57,161 nt of DNA from CAZHZT01 sp964537285 (GCA_964537285.1 CAZHZT010000025.1:1-57161); one strand, 5' to 3'. Shown: positions 23,906 through 32,320, counted from the stretch's first letter. A program made the numbers and translations. The notes: generated by a model from the sequence alone, not told the origin.

Positions 23906-24292
23906 ATGAAAAAGAAAACCATTTATCAAACGGCCTGCATACTTGCCCTTATTTCAGTGGCATTGGGCGCATTCGCTGCTCACGGTTTGAAAGAATTACT
24001 TCCCATCGAACGCCTGGATAGCTTTCAAACAGGTGTAAGGTATCAATTTTATCATACATTTGCCTTATTCATCATCGCGCTAACTTCCGAACACAAACAT
24101 TCTGTCTGGCTGAAAAGAGCAGCTTTGGTATTTACGATCGGAATAGTACTCTTCTCCGGTTCCATTTACCTACTTGCTTGTAGAGATATACTTGGCATTG
24201 CTTCCTGGACGTGGTTGGGCCCCATTACCCCTATTGGAGGATTGCTTTTTATGCTAGGTTGGTTATTTTTACTGTTCACTTTCTTCAAGTAA
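23906..24292 (+). CDS. DUF423 family small membrane protein
   Basis: 128 residues from MKKKTIYQTACILALISVAL; the upstream ATG at 23852 is rejected because it overlaps the divergent gene. Four hydrophobic segments and the family signature LGAFAAHGLKELL plus GVRYQFYHTFALFII and LGPITPIGGLLFMLGWL identify the DUF423 (YgdD/YwdK-like) inner-membrane family. Function is unassigned in any organism I know of. Transcribed divergently from the 851-residue protein and upstream of an outer-membrane barrel gene. Confidence 0.85.
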   Translation: MKKKTIYQTACILALISVALGAFAAHGLKELLPIERLDSFQTGVRYQFYHTFALFIIALTSEHKHSVWLKRAALVFTIGIVLFSGSIYLLACRDILGIASWTWLGPITPIGGLLFMLGWLFLLFTFFK

Positions 24293-24344
24293 TTAATTAT
24301 AGAACTGTAACACGGCATTTATACAAAAAATCCATTAAATCACG

Positions 24345-24374
24345 GTATCAATTGTCCGTTACACCAATTGATAC
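24345..24374. promoter_or_regulatory. Inverted repeat upstream of the barrel gene
   Basis: GTATCAATTG and CAATTGATAC are exact inverted repeats 10 bases apart, 21 bases before the ATG at 24395. The position suits an operator or a 5'-leader hairpin. No regulator is known. Confidence 0.35.
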
Positions 24375-24394
24375 AAAATTTAAAAACCTATTTT

Positions 24395-25108
24395 ATGAAA
24401 AATCTTATTCAGTTTTCATTCGTACTTTTGAGCTTTATTGGGTTTACTAACCTTATTTCTGCTCAGGTTGATTTTGGCATTCATGGCGGTGCTTCATTGC
24501 CTTCTGGTGAGTTTGCCGCCGAAGAGTATTTAGAAGAAGAAGACGAAGGAGGTGCGGGCGTAGGTTTCAATGTTGGAGTTGAAATTTTATACCCTCTTCC
24601 AACTGTTGACGGACTTGGGCTGTTTGCCGGAGCAGACTTTTTGTACAATCCTCTAAAAGGAGACGCTCAAACAGATGTTGAAGATTTTTTTGACGAGAGA
24701 TACACGAACTCTTTCGATTTTACTTTTCCTAACTATACTTCTATCGTTATCCCGGCTGGTTTATTTTACGATATCGAGCTGGATGAGGGTTTCACCCTTA
24801 CGCTTAAAGGTGGATTAAACTTCAATATCTTTAACGCTTCGGATTTTGAGGCAGAAGCGGATGGTGTCGACGGATCATTTGTCTTGGAAACAGAATCAAC
24901 TAATAAAGTAGGGCTTACTCTAGGTGCTGGCCTAATGTTTGGTGATGGTTTCAATATTAATGTTACGCTTCTTTCTATGGGTCAAAGAAAATACGATCTT
25001 CAGATAGATAATGAGATTCTTCCTGATTTTCCTGAATCAGGAGATATAGAAAAAGATCATAAGACGGATGTGATTACACTTACTATTGGTTATCGTTTTC
25101 AGAATTAA
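24395..25108 (+). CDS. Outer-membrane beta-barrel protein (PorT/OmpW-like)
   Basis: 237 residues from MKNLIQFSFVLLSFIGFTNL, a signal peptide ending SAQ; the longer frame from 24368 is rejected. The mature part alternates amphipathic strands and acidic loops (FGIHGGASLPSGEFAAEEYL, GLFAGADFLYNPLKGDAQTD, FTLTLKGGLNFNIFNASDFE, KVGLTLGAGLMFGDGFNINV), ending VITLTIGYRFQN with a C-terminal aromatic strand typical of barrels inserted by BamA. It fits the outer-membrane beta-barrel (PF13568-like) family of Bacteroidota, which is diverse and mostly unassigned. A bidirectional terminator follows. Confidence 0.75.
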   Translation: MKNLIQFSFVLLSFIGFTNLISAQVDFGIHGGASLPSGEFAAEEYLEEEDEGGAGVGFNVGVEILYPLPTVDGLGLFAGADFLYNPLKGDAQTDVEDFFDERYTNSFDFTFPNYTSIVIPAGLFYDIELDEGFTLTLKGGLNFNIFNASDFEAEADGVDGSFVLETESTNKVGLTLGAGLMFGDGFNINVTLLSMGQRKYDLQIDNEILPDFPESGDIEKDHKTDVITLTIGYRFQN

Positions 25109-25153
25109 AATAGACTTGTTGTGCAGCTGTTGATGGACAGCTAATTTGATCAT

Positions 25154-25189
25154 AAAAAAAGCTTGATGTATCTTCATCAAGCTTTTTTT
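25154..25189. terminator. Bidirectional intrinsic terminator
   Basis: AAAAAAAGCTTGATG pairs perfectly with CATCAAGCTTTTTTT over a 6-base loop, between the convergent barrel gene and the end of the respiratory cluster. U-tracts exist on both strands. Confidence 0.9.
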
Positions 25190-25199
25190 TGTAATCAAA

Positions 25200-25448
25200 T
25201 TAACTATCCAATCCCTTCTTCCGGTTTTTCCACCATACATAACCAATGCCTCCGACAATGAAATAAGGTAAGCCCAGCATAAATAAGATCCCTGCATTTA
25301 GACCTTTACCTGCTGTTCCTCCGTTCTTCAGATTACTCTCTGCCGCAATCTTGCACATCGGGCATTGTGCATTGGTTTCCGCCGGTGTGCTGAGCATGAG
25401 CATTATTGCTAAACTTGCTATACTAATTCCTTTCAATATTCTTTTCAT
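25200..25448 (-). CDS. Small CPMC membrane protein at the end of the oxidase cluster
   Basis: 82 residues from MKRILKGISIASLAIMLML. A signal peptide (cleavage near NAQ) leaves a mature protein starting CPMCKIAAESNLKNGG, a conserved CxxC, followed by one membrane span (AGILFMLGLPYFIVGGIGYV) and a basic tail. I recognise similar small proteins next to cox genes in Bacteroidota without a function. The CxxC could bind a metal (copper is plausible here) or be redox active. It lies 170 bases beyond the DUF420 gene, separated by a cluster of GC hairpins, so co-transcription is uncertain. Confidence 0.65.
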   Translation of the reverse strand: MKRILKGISIASLAIMLMLSTPAETNAQCPMCKIAAESNLKNGGTAGKGLNAGILFMLGLPYFIVGGIGYVWWKNRKKGLDS

Positions 25449-25464
25449 AATCATCTTTTTTTCT

Positions 25465-25531
25465 TGGGGCTTGTGCCCCAGCTATGGTATTTCGCCCCTG
25501 ACGGGGCTTTTAATTTGTGGGGCTGCGCCCC
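25465..25531. repeat. Cluster of three GGGGC hairpins
   Basis: 25465-25480 (TGGGGC, TTGT loop), 25494-25507 (GCCCC, TGAC loop) and 25519-25531 (GGGGC, TGC loop) are perfect short hairpins in a row, similar in kind to 7281-7506. Located between the DUF420 and CPMC genes. Confidence 0.55.
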
Positions 25532-25620
25532 TTCTTGTGTTGTTGAGCCCCTATGTTATGGCTCTGAAAGGTCTTTGGATGTTTTTTAGGAACTAACCTT
25601 TCAGTCTTTGCATTTACACA

Positions 25621-26190
25621 TTAATAATAAGGCAGAAGCATTAGGTAGCATATCGGCCCTGTGACCGCTACATACAACCAGATAGGGAAAACCCATCTTG
25701 CCATTTTTTTATGCCGATCAAACTGATTCGTGTAAGCTCTTATAAATGTAAACAGAATAAACGGAAATATTACAGCTGCCGAAGCAATATGTGTTAATAA
25801 AATGACATAATACACGTACCTAAAACTGCCCGTCGCAGCTTTCTCATCCTCGCTCAGCACTCCATTATGATCCAAGTCACCATAAAGTGTTGGTTCACTT
25901 GTAAAGTGATAACTTACATAGGATAGTAAAAATAATGCTGATAGACCTATGGCCACATAAATAGCCTGGCGGTGCCTTTGCACGTTCTTTTGCTTTATAA
26001 AATAGAGAGCTATTATAAGAACTATTGCTGTAAGTGCATTTACCGTAGCGTGAAAGGGAGGTAAAAAGCCCAAATCCGTTCCGATATCAATTTTTACCTG
26101 ACGCATCAACGCAACCAGTACCAAAACCACAGCTGACAAAACCCAGGCGACGGTATTCATTTTTTTTGCCAGTTCTATATTTGCCTGCAT
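25621..26190 (-). CDS. DUF420 / CtaM-like oxidase assembly membrane protein
   Basis: 189 residues with five predicted membrane spans (VAWVLSAVVLVLVALM, HATVNALTAIVLIIALYF, AIYVAIGLSALFLLSYVSYH, YYVILLTHIASAAVIFPFIL, WVFPIWLYVAVTGPICYLML). FHATVNAL, SYHF and LTHI carry the conserved membrane His residues of the DUF420 family; the Firmicutes member CtaM is needed for heme A-type oxidase activity. Residues 103-117 (YGDLDHNGVLSEDEK) form an EF-hand-like loop between spans 3 and 4, a notable insertion. Position after the SCO-like gene in the oxidase cluster supports a role in oxidase assembly. Confidence 0.8.
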   Translation of the reverse strand: MQANIELAKKMNTVAWVLSAVVLVLVALMRQVKIDIGTDLGFLPPFHATVNALTAIVLIIALYFIKQKNVQRHRQAIYVAIGLSALFLLSYVSYHFTSEPTLYGDLDHNGVLSEDEKAATGSFRYVYYVILLTHIASAAVIFPFILFTFIRAYTNQFDRHKKMARWVFPIWLYVAVTGPICYLMLLPYY

Positions 26191-26241
26191 AATATTCTAT
26201 TATTTATTTTATTAGACTTCTTCCGTAACTAATAGATTTAG

Positions 26242-26350
26242 TTTTTTGACATAAATTGTGGAAAATGGAACATCAAAATGATAACCCTTTCAGCCACAAG
26301 GGCATTCAAGGCTTATCATTTTGATGTTCCACACAATTTGTCAAAGAACG
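26242..26350. repeat. Family A dispersed hairpin repeat, copy 2
   Basis: Inner arms GGAACATCAAAATGATAA and TTATCATTTTGATGTTCC are exact complements. Compared with copy 1 (ACTTC/GAAGT) both arms have changed to ACATC/GATGT, preserving pairing. The loop is in the opposite orientation to copy 1. It lies between the DUF420 and SCO-like genes. Confidence 0.8.
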
Positions 26351-26381
26351 ATAAATTTTATTATACCCCGATCAATATTCC

Positions 26382-27014
26382 TTATTTCTCTGTTTCGCGC
26401 ACTACCTTAGGCTTCCCTACTTTTTTCTTAGGCAGCAAAATAGCTGTATGCTCAACCAGTCGTTTCATCCGGTCGCTATCTGCAACATTGTAATACTGCC
26501 GTATCTGACTTTTGGAATCTACGAAAGCCAACATCTCACAAGGTTCTGATTGACAATATTTTTCAAATTCAAAAAAGGTGTCCTTGAATTGTTGGTTTTT
26601 ACTATTCTTCAGCTCAAGCCCCAGAAACCTTGGATGGCCAGCTAAGTCTGTGCCCTTTATACGGTCATTCCAGGAAAAAGCCGAATCGTTGGATGTTTCA
26701 AGAAAAGCTACCAGGTAGACGTCTTCACGATCTTCAAACTGTTCTTTTAACCTGGCAATTTTATTAACTAAGTTGTCATCCTCCTTGCGTAGATTTGCAG
26801 CAATGATTAAGTTCCCCTGGAAATCTGAGATGCGCTTTTCCTGCCCATCCAATGGAAGGATCGTATGCTCCCCTTTTACCTCCCCAAGCATTTCCAACTC
26901 TTGCAGGGCTTCTTTGTGATAGTCAAAGCCCGCTTTCAGGTAATACCATGACCCTACCGGAAGCACAATCAAGAATAAAATGAGCCCAATAATCTGAATG
27001 ATTTTCTTTTTCAC
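26382..27014 (-). CDS. SCO1/SenC-like thioredoxin-fold protein lacking copper ligands
   Basis: 210 residues: an N-terminal anchor (IIQIIGLILFLIVLPVGSWY), then a thioredoxin-like domain in the place where Bacteroidota clusters carry SCO1. HTILPLDGQEKRISDFQGNL aligns with the SCO strand leading to the CxxxC metal site, but here the site reads IIAANLRKEDDN (residues 70-81) with no cysteine. The conserved His region near residue 155-165 reads EPCEMLAFVDSKSQIRQYY. Thus the Cys-Cys-His copper set of SCO is not present. The fold assignment is by position and pattern, not certain. It may be a non-copper assembly factor. Separated from subunit IV by a terminator. Confidence 0.6.
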   Translation of the reverse strand: MKKKIIQIIGLILFLIVLPVGSWYYLKAGFDYHKEALQELEMLGEVKGEHTILPLDGQEKRISDFQGNLIIAANLRKEDDNLVNKIARLKEQFEDREDVYLVAFLETSNDSAFSWNDRIKGTDLAGHPRFLGLELKNSKNQQFKDTFFEFEKYCQSEPCEMLAFVDSKSQIRQYYNVADSDRMKRLVEHTAILLPKKKVGKPKVVRETEK

Positions 27015-27130
27015 TAAATAACTTTTTTTCCGACGTTTACAAAATAATGCCTCTGATAACAGACTTCGTTAATCGCTCTCCCTTTCCCGTTTTCCGGAGT
27101 ATTAAACCCTTAGGCTTTAAATATGTTTTC

Positions 27131-27179
27131 AAAAAAACAAGAGCCATCCCGTTGGGTACAGGGTGGCTCTTATTTTTTT
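27131..27179 (-). terminator. Terminator after the subunit IV gene
   Basis: AAGAGCCA/CCC pairs with GGG/TGGCTCTT; on the minus strand it is followed by TTGTTTTTTT. It separates the ctaC-coxIV transcript from the SCO-like gene. A/T runs on both sides make it usable in both directions. Confidence 0.75.
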
Positions 27180-27236
27180 ACAATTTAGTGGCGTTCCCAG
27201 AGGGGAAGGCTTTATATTTGAAGTAGCTTACTATTG

Positions 27237-27662
27237 CTAATCATTCAGATCTCTAACATCAATCACGTCCGATTGCTGTTGAGGTTTCACTGATTTATCT
27301 GTTATTTCATTATTGAACTCCTGGATTTGTGAACGTCTCTTACCCCAGGCGTCTCCCTCCTGAAAGAAAGCAATCAGTGCCCAAATTAACAATAGAGTCG
27401 GTAAAAGTACGCTTCTTCCAAGGCCACTTACTTCATAGCGTAAGTGCATAAACTCATACATGATGAAGTAAGCTTTATATAATGAAAGACCGATCATGAA
27501 TAACCCACCGATGTAAAGAGCTACCGCATATTTTTCCAATCCCGGAATCAAATATCCTTTTGCCGTTAATGAAATACCAACTTCCAGAAGCGTCACTACC
27601 GCTAAGAGCCCTAAACCTTTAAATACTGCTTTTTTAGCTTCTTCGTAACTATGATGTGCCAT
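27237..27662 (-). CDS. Cytochrome c oxidase subunit IV
   Basis: 141 residues with three membrane spans (VFKGLGLLAVVTLLEVGISL, YAVALYIGGLFMIGLSLYKA, LLPTLLLIWALIAFFQEGDA), matching the prokaryotic COX4/CyoD-type small subunit. YKAYFIMYEFMHLRYE is the family signature. It sits 36 bases after subunit III in the oxidase cluster. This subunit stabilises the heme-copper core rather than binding cofactors. A hydrophilic C-terminal tail of about 40 residues is longer than the minimum for the family. A terminator follows. Confidence 0.85.
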   Translation of the reverse strand: MAHHSYEEAKKAVFKGLGLLAVVTLLEVGISLTAKGYLIPGLEKYAVALYIGGLFMIGLSLYKAYFIMYEFMHLRYEVSGLGRSVLLPTLLLIWALIAFFQEGDAWGKRRSQIQEFNNEITDKSVKPQQQSDVIDVRDLND

Positions 27663-27698
27663 TACTATATATATTATAAGTTGTTATCAAAAATTGAA

Positions 27699-28643
27699 TT
27701 ACAATAGATAGAATACCAGGAATACGAATACCCAAACCAAATCTACAAAGTGCCAGTATAAGCCGATCTTTTCTACCATCTCATAACCATTCCTACGTGC
27801 CACATATACACCTCCGGCAGCATTTACCATAATAATGGTCAGGAACAATACCCCTGAGAATACGTGGAAGCCGTGAAAACCGGTAATAAAAAAGAATAGA
27901 GCACCAAATGCCTTTGGCCCAAAAGTTTCTGCTTTGACAGTATTGGTAAGCGTACCATCTTCCGTTTTGACCAGAAACTTACGCTTGACGAATCCGTCTT
28001 CTACTACGTATCCTTTATGATCTCCTTCAGAATAATCGTGGCTATCACCTCCGTGCTCTTCGTCGCCGTGTCCGTGCCCGCCGGCTTTATGAATAAGATA
28101 GCTGTCACCAGCTTCGAAAGTTGCATCAGCCCCGTCAGAAGGCTTACCATTATGATCCAAGTAAACACCGGCAGTAGTATGCGTTCCGAAAGGATTAGTT
28201 GTTACGGACATGTGCTCTGTGCCAATAAGGTTGGTCCACTCCCAGGCTTGACATCCAAGGAATCCTGCCCCTCCGATAATTGTCAGGAACATCCAGAATA
28301 CAACGCCGTTTTTATTTTCCAGATGCCCCTCCTGTACCGCTCTCACCATAGTTACCGAACTGATAATCAGCAGGAAGGACATGAAAGTAACGAATATTAG
28401 AGGCATTCCGGTTACTCCGAATGGAGCTGTTTGGAAAACAAAATCAGGAACAGGCCATGTAGGCATACTAAAACGCAGAGCGCCATATGCAATCAAAAAG
28501 CCTGCAAAAGTAAAAGCATCCGAGAGCAGGAAATACCACATCATGAGCTTACCATAGCTCGCTTTAAAAGGAGATTTACCGCCTGACCAGGAATCCTGGT
28601 CTTGCCCTTGTAATTCTTCTTGTACAACTGTTTCTGTTGCCAT
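27699..28643 (-). CDS. Cytochrome c oxidase subunit III with His/Asp-rich insertion
   Basis: 314 residues. Family features are KLMMWYFLLSDAFTFAGFLI near the N-terminus, FLGCQAWEWTNLI in the middle, and FFFITGFHGFHVFSGVLFLT plus GLYWHFVDLVWVFVFLVFYL at the end. Between the third and fourth spans, residues about 140-240 form a hydrophilic insertion containing YLDHNGKPSDGADATFEAGD and a His-rich run GGHGHGDEEHGGDSHDYSEG, absent from canonical subunits. Subunit III supports proton uptake and stability of the aa3-type oxidase. It lies in tandem with a second, shorter subunit III gene (45-base gap). Confidence 0.9.
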   Translation of the reverse strand: MATETVVQEELQGQDQDSWSGGKSPFKASYGKLMMWYFLLSDAFTFAGFLIAYGALRFSMPTWPVPDFVFQTAPFGVTGMPLIFVTFMSFLLIISSVTMVRAVQEGHLENKNGVVFWMFLTIIGGAGFLGCQAWEWTNLIGTEHMSVTTNPFGTHTTAGVYLDHNGKPSDGADATFEAGDSYLIHKAGGHGHGDEEHGGDSHDYSEGDHKGYVVEDGFVKRKFLVKTEDGTLTNTVKAETFGPKAFGALFFFITGFHGFHVFSGVLFLTIIMVNAAGGVYVARRNGYEMVEKIGLYWHFVDLVWVFVFLVFYLL

Positions 28644-28687
28644 TATCTAAAATTTATAGATTCTTAACTAGTACGCTAATTTTATAA

Positions 28688-29269
28688 TTATTGCTGCGAA
28701 AAAAAGAAAATCAGCAAATAAATCCAAAGAAAATCAACAAAATGCCAATATGTTGCCGTCAATTCGAGCCTTAACAAACGCTCTGAAGTGACGCGAAATT
28801 TCAAACCAAACCCATGTACCATAGCAACAATCAAGGCAGCAACACCTCCCAAAACGTGGGCTGCGTGAACGCCGGAAATAACATAGATAAAATCTCCGGA
28901 AGGATTTTCCGTGAGTGGCACCCCAAAAGTTACCATCTCCTGCCATCCGAGATACTGAAAAAACACAAAAGCTAAACCTAGTATAAATGTAGATACTAAT
29001 AAGCTTCGGTACAAACCTTTTCTCTCACGCTTAAAGGCAATCAATGCCCCGTGAAGCGTCATACTACTTAACAGCATCACTCCTGCACTATAGAAAAACA
29101 TATTCGGCAAAGGAAACTCTAACCAGTTTCCCGCCGCATGACGAACAATGTATGCGCTGGTAAATGCAGCGAACATCATAGAGATAGAAGCACATGCCAC
29201 CCAAAGAGCAAACTTCTTAGGATGAATCTTACTTCTTATATTTTTATTTTCAACAGCCAAAACAGACAT
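28688..29269 (-). CDS. Cytochrome c oxidase subunit III (second, short copy)
   Basis: 193 residues, five spans. KFALWVACASISMMFAAFTS, FFQYLGWQEMVTFGVPL, VISGVHAAHVLGGVAALIVA and TATYWHFVDFLWIYLLIFFF are subunit III hallmarks, including the WHFVDFLW segment. The protein lacks the long insertion of its neighbour and matches the usual short bacterial form. Two tandem subunit III genes in one oxidase operon are common in Bacteroidota; whether both enter the same complex is not known from sequence. A family A hairpin separates it from ctaB. Confidence 0.88.
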   Translation of the reverse strand: MSVLAVENKNIRSKIHPKKFALWVACASISMMFAAFTSAYIVRHAAGNWLEFPLPNMFFYSAGVMLLSSMTLHGALIAFKRERKGLYRSLLVSTFILGLAFVFFQYLGWQEMVTFGVPLTENPSGDFIYVISGVHAAHVLGGVAALIVAMVHGFGLKFRVTSERLLRLELTATYWHFVDFLWIYLLIFFFSQQ

Positions 29270-29284
29270 CTTCTAACTTTTTTA

Positions 29285-29393
29285 GTTCTTTCATATAAAT
29301 TGTGGAAAATGAAACTTCAAAATGATAAGCCTTTCGGCCACATGGCATTCAAAAGTGATTATTTTGAAGTTCCACACAATTTTTTTAAAGAAC
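29285..29393. repeat. Family A dispersed hairpin repeat, copy 3
   Basis: Arms ACTTCAAAATGAT and ATTATTTTGAAGT with outer TTGTGG/CCACA pairs and a GCCTTTCGGCCACA loop; same orientation as the copy at 26242. Inside the operon between ctaB and the second subunit III gene. Confidence 0.75.
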
Positions 29394-29401
29394 GGACTTT
29401 T

Positions 29402-30313
29402 TTAAATATACCCTACCGTACTTAACAAAATAATGGTTAACGATATCGGTAAAAATAATAATGATCCAAACATCAACTTCAAAGCAGCCTTTCTGCTTTG
29501 CTCTACCTCCAGGCGATGCCCCAAATAGGCATATACTACACACAATAAAACTAAAATCGTAAGGACTAAACCGCTCACGTTTCCTAAGAAAAACAATGGC
29601 ACTAGTACCGGGATCATAAACAATGCAAACACTTTGGAATGCAATCCAACACTTTGATCCAAACGTCTGTTCGGAAGCAGGTTAAAGCCCGCCTTAGTGT
29701 AATCCTCGTGCCCCAGCCAGGCAATTGCCCAAAAATGAGGAAACTGCCAAAAGAACTGAATGAAAAACAACGTAATAGCCAGATAAGATATATATCCATG
29801 TGCTGCAACAGCGCCTATCATCGTTGGTAATGCTCCGGGAATCGCACCTACCAAAACGGCCAGTGGCGAATGTCTTTTTAATGGGGTATAAATGAATGAA
29901 TACAAAATGAATGAAATCATTCCTAACAATGCCGTCCATGGATTAAAAAGGGCTAACAACACAATGCCAAACATACTCATGAACCCTGCCCAGACCATCG
30001 CATCGGACGCACTCATTCTCTTCGCTGCCAACGGACGGTTGGCTGTTCTCTTCATCAAAGAGTCATAATCCGACTCCAATACCTGATTGATCGTATTCGC
30101 GGCCCCTGTTACCAGAAAACCCCCGATTCCCAAGGCCAATATGCCCCATAAATCAAACTGCCCTCCGCTCGCAATTATAAAGCCCATAACTGCCGAGAAT
30201 ACCACCGTTATCGACAATCGGAATTTCACTAACGCCTTAAGATCACTGACCTTTTGGCGGAAACTCCCAGCCAATCCATCTACCTTCAGTTGTTCTTCAA
30301 TACTCTTCTGCAC
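29402..30313 (-). CDS. ctaB: Protoheme IX farnesyltransferase (heme O synthase)
   Basis: 303 residues with about eight or nine membrane spans, a UbiA-type prenyltransferase. NTINQVLESDYDSLMKRTAN RP holds the first Asp-rich diphosphate/Mg site (followed by the RTANRPL signature), and HEDYTKAGFNLLPNRR the second. It adds farnesyl to heme B to make heme O, the precursor of heme A for the oxidase encoded beside it. The length matches CyoE/CtaB. It starts after the ctaD stop with a 135-base gap that contains a terminator, so its expression may be attenuated relative to ctaD. Confidence 0.92.
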   Translation of the reverse strand: MQKSIEEQLKVDGLAGSFRQKVSDLKALVKFRLSITVVFSAVMGFIIASGGQFDLWGILALGIGGFLVTGAANTINQVLESDYDSLMKRTANRPLAAKRMSASDAMVWAGFMSMFGIVLLALFNPWTALLGMISFILYSFIYTPLKRHSPLAVLVGAIPGALPTMIGAVAAHGYISYLAITLFFIQFFWQFPHFWAIAWLGHEDYTKAGFNLLPNRRLDQSVGLHSKVFALFMIPVLVPLFFLGNVSGLVLTILVLLCVVYAYLGHRLEVEQSRKAALKLMFGSLLFLPISLTIILLSTVGYI

Positions 30314-30384
30314 TATTTTCCTTTTTTAATTCCGGATCAGTTTATGAACTTTTTTAACCGATGAGAAAGCTTTATATTTCTTGC

Positions 30385-30424
30385 AAAAGCTACTGCGACC
30401 CGATTCCGGATCGCAGCAGCTTTT
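30385..30424 (-). terminator. Terminator between ctaD and ctaB
   Basis: AAAAGCT, CTGCGA and CCG pair with CGG, TCGCAG and AGCTTTT (single mismatches). It lies 25 bases beyond the ctaD stop on the minus strand. The U-tract on the minus strand is short, so it may attenuate rather than fully stop transcription. Confidence 0.65.
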
Positions 30425-30448
30425 TTAACAACTTAACCTCAATATAAA

Positions 30449-32320
30449 TTAATGATGTGCTTTATCCATTGCTTTTTCTTCCTCTGTGACAGGCTCATGC
30501 TGAGGAATGAAATCGCGGTTTTCGTCTTTGCTGTAATCATAAGCCCAACGCTGAACAGTTGGAATCTTACCATCCCAGTTTCCGTGCCCTGCGACAATCG
30601 GTGTAGTCCACTCTAATGTAGTGGCCCCCCAAGGATTGCGCGTTTTCATCTTACGACCTCTCCAGATACTTACAAAGAAGTTTACTACGAAAAGTAACTG
30701 CAGTGCAAATGTCAAAATTGCCGCAATCGTGATGAATTGATTCATCCATTCAAAATGAGCAAAAGCATCAAAATTATCAAAACGATAGTAACGACGTGGT
30801 ACACCAGCCATACCGATATAGTGCATTGGCCAGAAAATTGCATATGCCCCGATCAATGTTCCCCAGAAGTGGATCTTACCAAGTGCTTCGTTCATGAAAC
30901 GACCAAACATCTTAGGGAACCAGTGATAAATACCTGCGAACATACCAAAGAATGCAGCTACACCCATCACAATGTGGAAGTGGGCAACTACAAAATAAGT
31001 ATCGTGCATCTGAATGTCAATAGCCGAGTTTCCTAAGAAAATACCTGTTAAACCTCCCGAAATAAACATCGATACGAACCCGATACCAAATAAACTCGCC
31101 GAATTGAATCGAATATTACCTCCGTACAATGTCGCAATCCAGTTGAACACTTTCACCGCTGATGGTACAGCAATAATCAATGTGAAGATCACGAAGAAAT
31201 TAGAGATAAATGGATTTACCCCAGACATAAACATGTGGTGCGCCCATACAATAAATGATAAGAATCCAATAGCCAGGATGGAGAACACCATAGCTTTATA
31301 TCCGAAAACGGGCTTACGTGCGTGTACAGACAATACTTCTGAAACAATACCCATCGCAGGCAAGATAATGATATATACCTCAGGGTGCCCCAGGAACCAG
31401 AACAAGTGCTGATATAATACCGGGCTACCTCCTACGTGATCCAAGGCCTGCCCACCAATGAAAATCTCACTCAAAAAGAAGCTCGTACCCAAACCACGGT
31501 CAAACATAACCAAAAGTAGAGCAGATACTAACACTGGGAAAGATAATAACCCTAGAATAGCTGTCACAAAGAACGACCAAATTGGTAATGGCATTCTCCA
31601 CATACCCATACCTTTTGTACGAAGGTTAAGTACTGTAGTGATGTAGTTGATACCTCCCAGTAGTACCGAAACCACAAAGAAGACCAAACTTACCACCCAA
31701 AGGGTCATACCTGCACCGGAACCAGATGAAGCCTGTGGCAGCGCACTCAAAGGCGGATAGGCTGTCCAACCTCCGGCAAACGGCCCGGTATTTAAGAATA
31801 ATGAAAAGAACATGATAATACCGGCCAAAAAGAAGAACCAATATGAAAGCATGTTCAAAAATGGCGAAGCCATATCTCGCGCACCAAGCTGCAATGGAAT
31901 AAGTAAGTTACTGAATGTACCACTCAAACCAGCAGTCAATACAAAGAATACCAATATCGTACCGTGCATCGTAACCAATGCATAGTAAAATTCAGGTGCT
32001 AAGGTACCAATGCCCTCTGCATTGATCGTAATCCATTTTCCTAATAAAGGCTTTAACCAAGCCAAGCTTTCTTCAGGGAAACCCAGTTGAAGACGGAAAA
32101 TAACAGACATTGCAGATCCGATGATCGCCCAGATCATACCGGTGATCAAGAACTGCTTAGCGATCATTTTATGATCCTGGCTAAAAATGTAAGTCGTAAT
32201 GAAGTTCGACTGATATTTGTCTCCGTGGTGATGATCGTGAAAATGATCATCATAGCCGTATTCTTCGATCAGCTGATCTTCTCTAGTTAAAGTTTCTTCT
32301 ACGATTGAGGTAGTTGCCAT
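30449..32320 (-). CDS. ctaD: Cytochrome c oxidase subunit I
   Basis: 623 residues, about 12-14 spans. HGTILVFFVLTAGLSGTFSN contains the low-spin heme His, FWFLGHPEVYIIILPAMGIV the CuB His and cross-linked Tyr, VWAHHMFMSGVNPFI the CuB His pair, and HDTYFVVAHFHIVMGVAAFF the heme a3/a ligands. The Glu of the K/D region is not read further. The N-terminus has a His-rich stretch (YDDHFHDHHHGDKY, residues 22-35) outside the core. This is the catalytic subunit that reduces oxygen to water and pumps protons. The gene lies between ctaC and ctaB in the operon. Confidence 0.95.
   Translation of the reverse strand: MATTSIVEETLTREDQLIEEYGYDDHFHDHHHGDKYQSNFITTYIFSQDHKMIAKQFLITGMIWAIIGSAMSVIFRLQLGFPEESLAWLKPLLGKWITINAEGIGTLAPEFYYALVTMHGTILVFFVLTAGLSGTFSNLLIPLQLGARDMASPFLNMLSYWFFFLAGIIMFFSLFLNTGPFAGGWTAYPPLSALPQASSGSGAGMTLWVVSLVFFVVSVLLGGINYITTVLNLRTKGMGMWRMPLPIWSFFVTAILGLLSFPVLVSALLLVMFDRGLGTSFFLSEIFIGGQALDHVGGSPVLYQHLFWFLGHPEVYIIILPAMGIVSEVLSVHARKPVFGYKAMVFSILAIGFLSFIVWAHHMFMSGVNPFISNFFVIFTLIIAVPSAVKVFNWIATLYGGNIRFNSASLFGIGFVSMFISGGLTGIFLGNSAIDIQMHDTYFVVAHFHIVMGVAAFFGMFAGIYHWFPKMFGRFMNEALGKIHFWGTLIGAYAIFWPMHYIGMAGVPRRYYRFDNFDAFAHFEWMNQFITIAAILTFALQLLFVVNFFVSIWRGRKMKTRNPWGATTLEWTTPIVAGHGNWDGKIPTVQRWAYDYSKDENRDFIPQHEPVTEEEKAMDKAHH

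Noticed and set aside
23852..23906. Upstream ATG for the DUF423 gene
   Set aside because: It would overlap the divergent gene by 40 bases and adds a non-family N-terminus.
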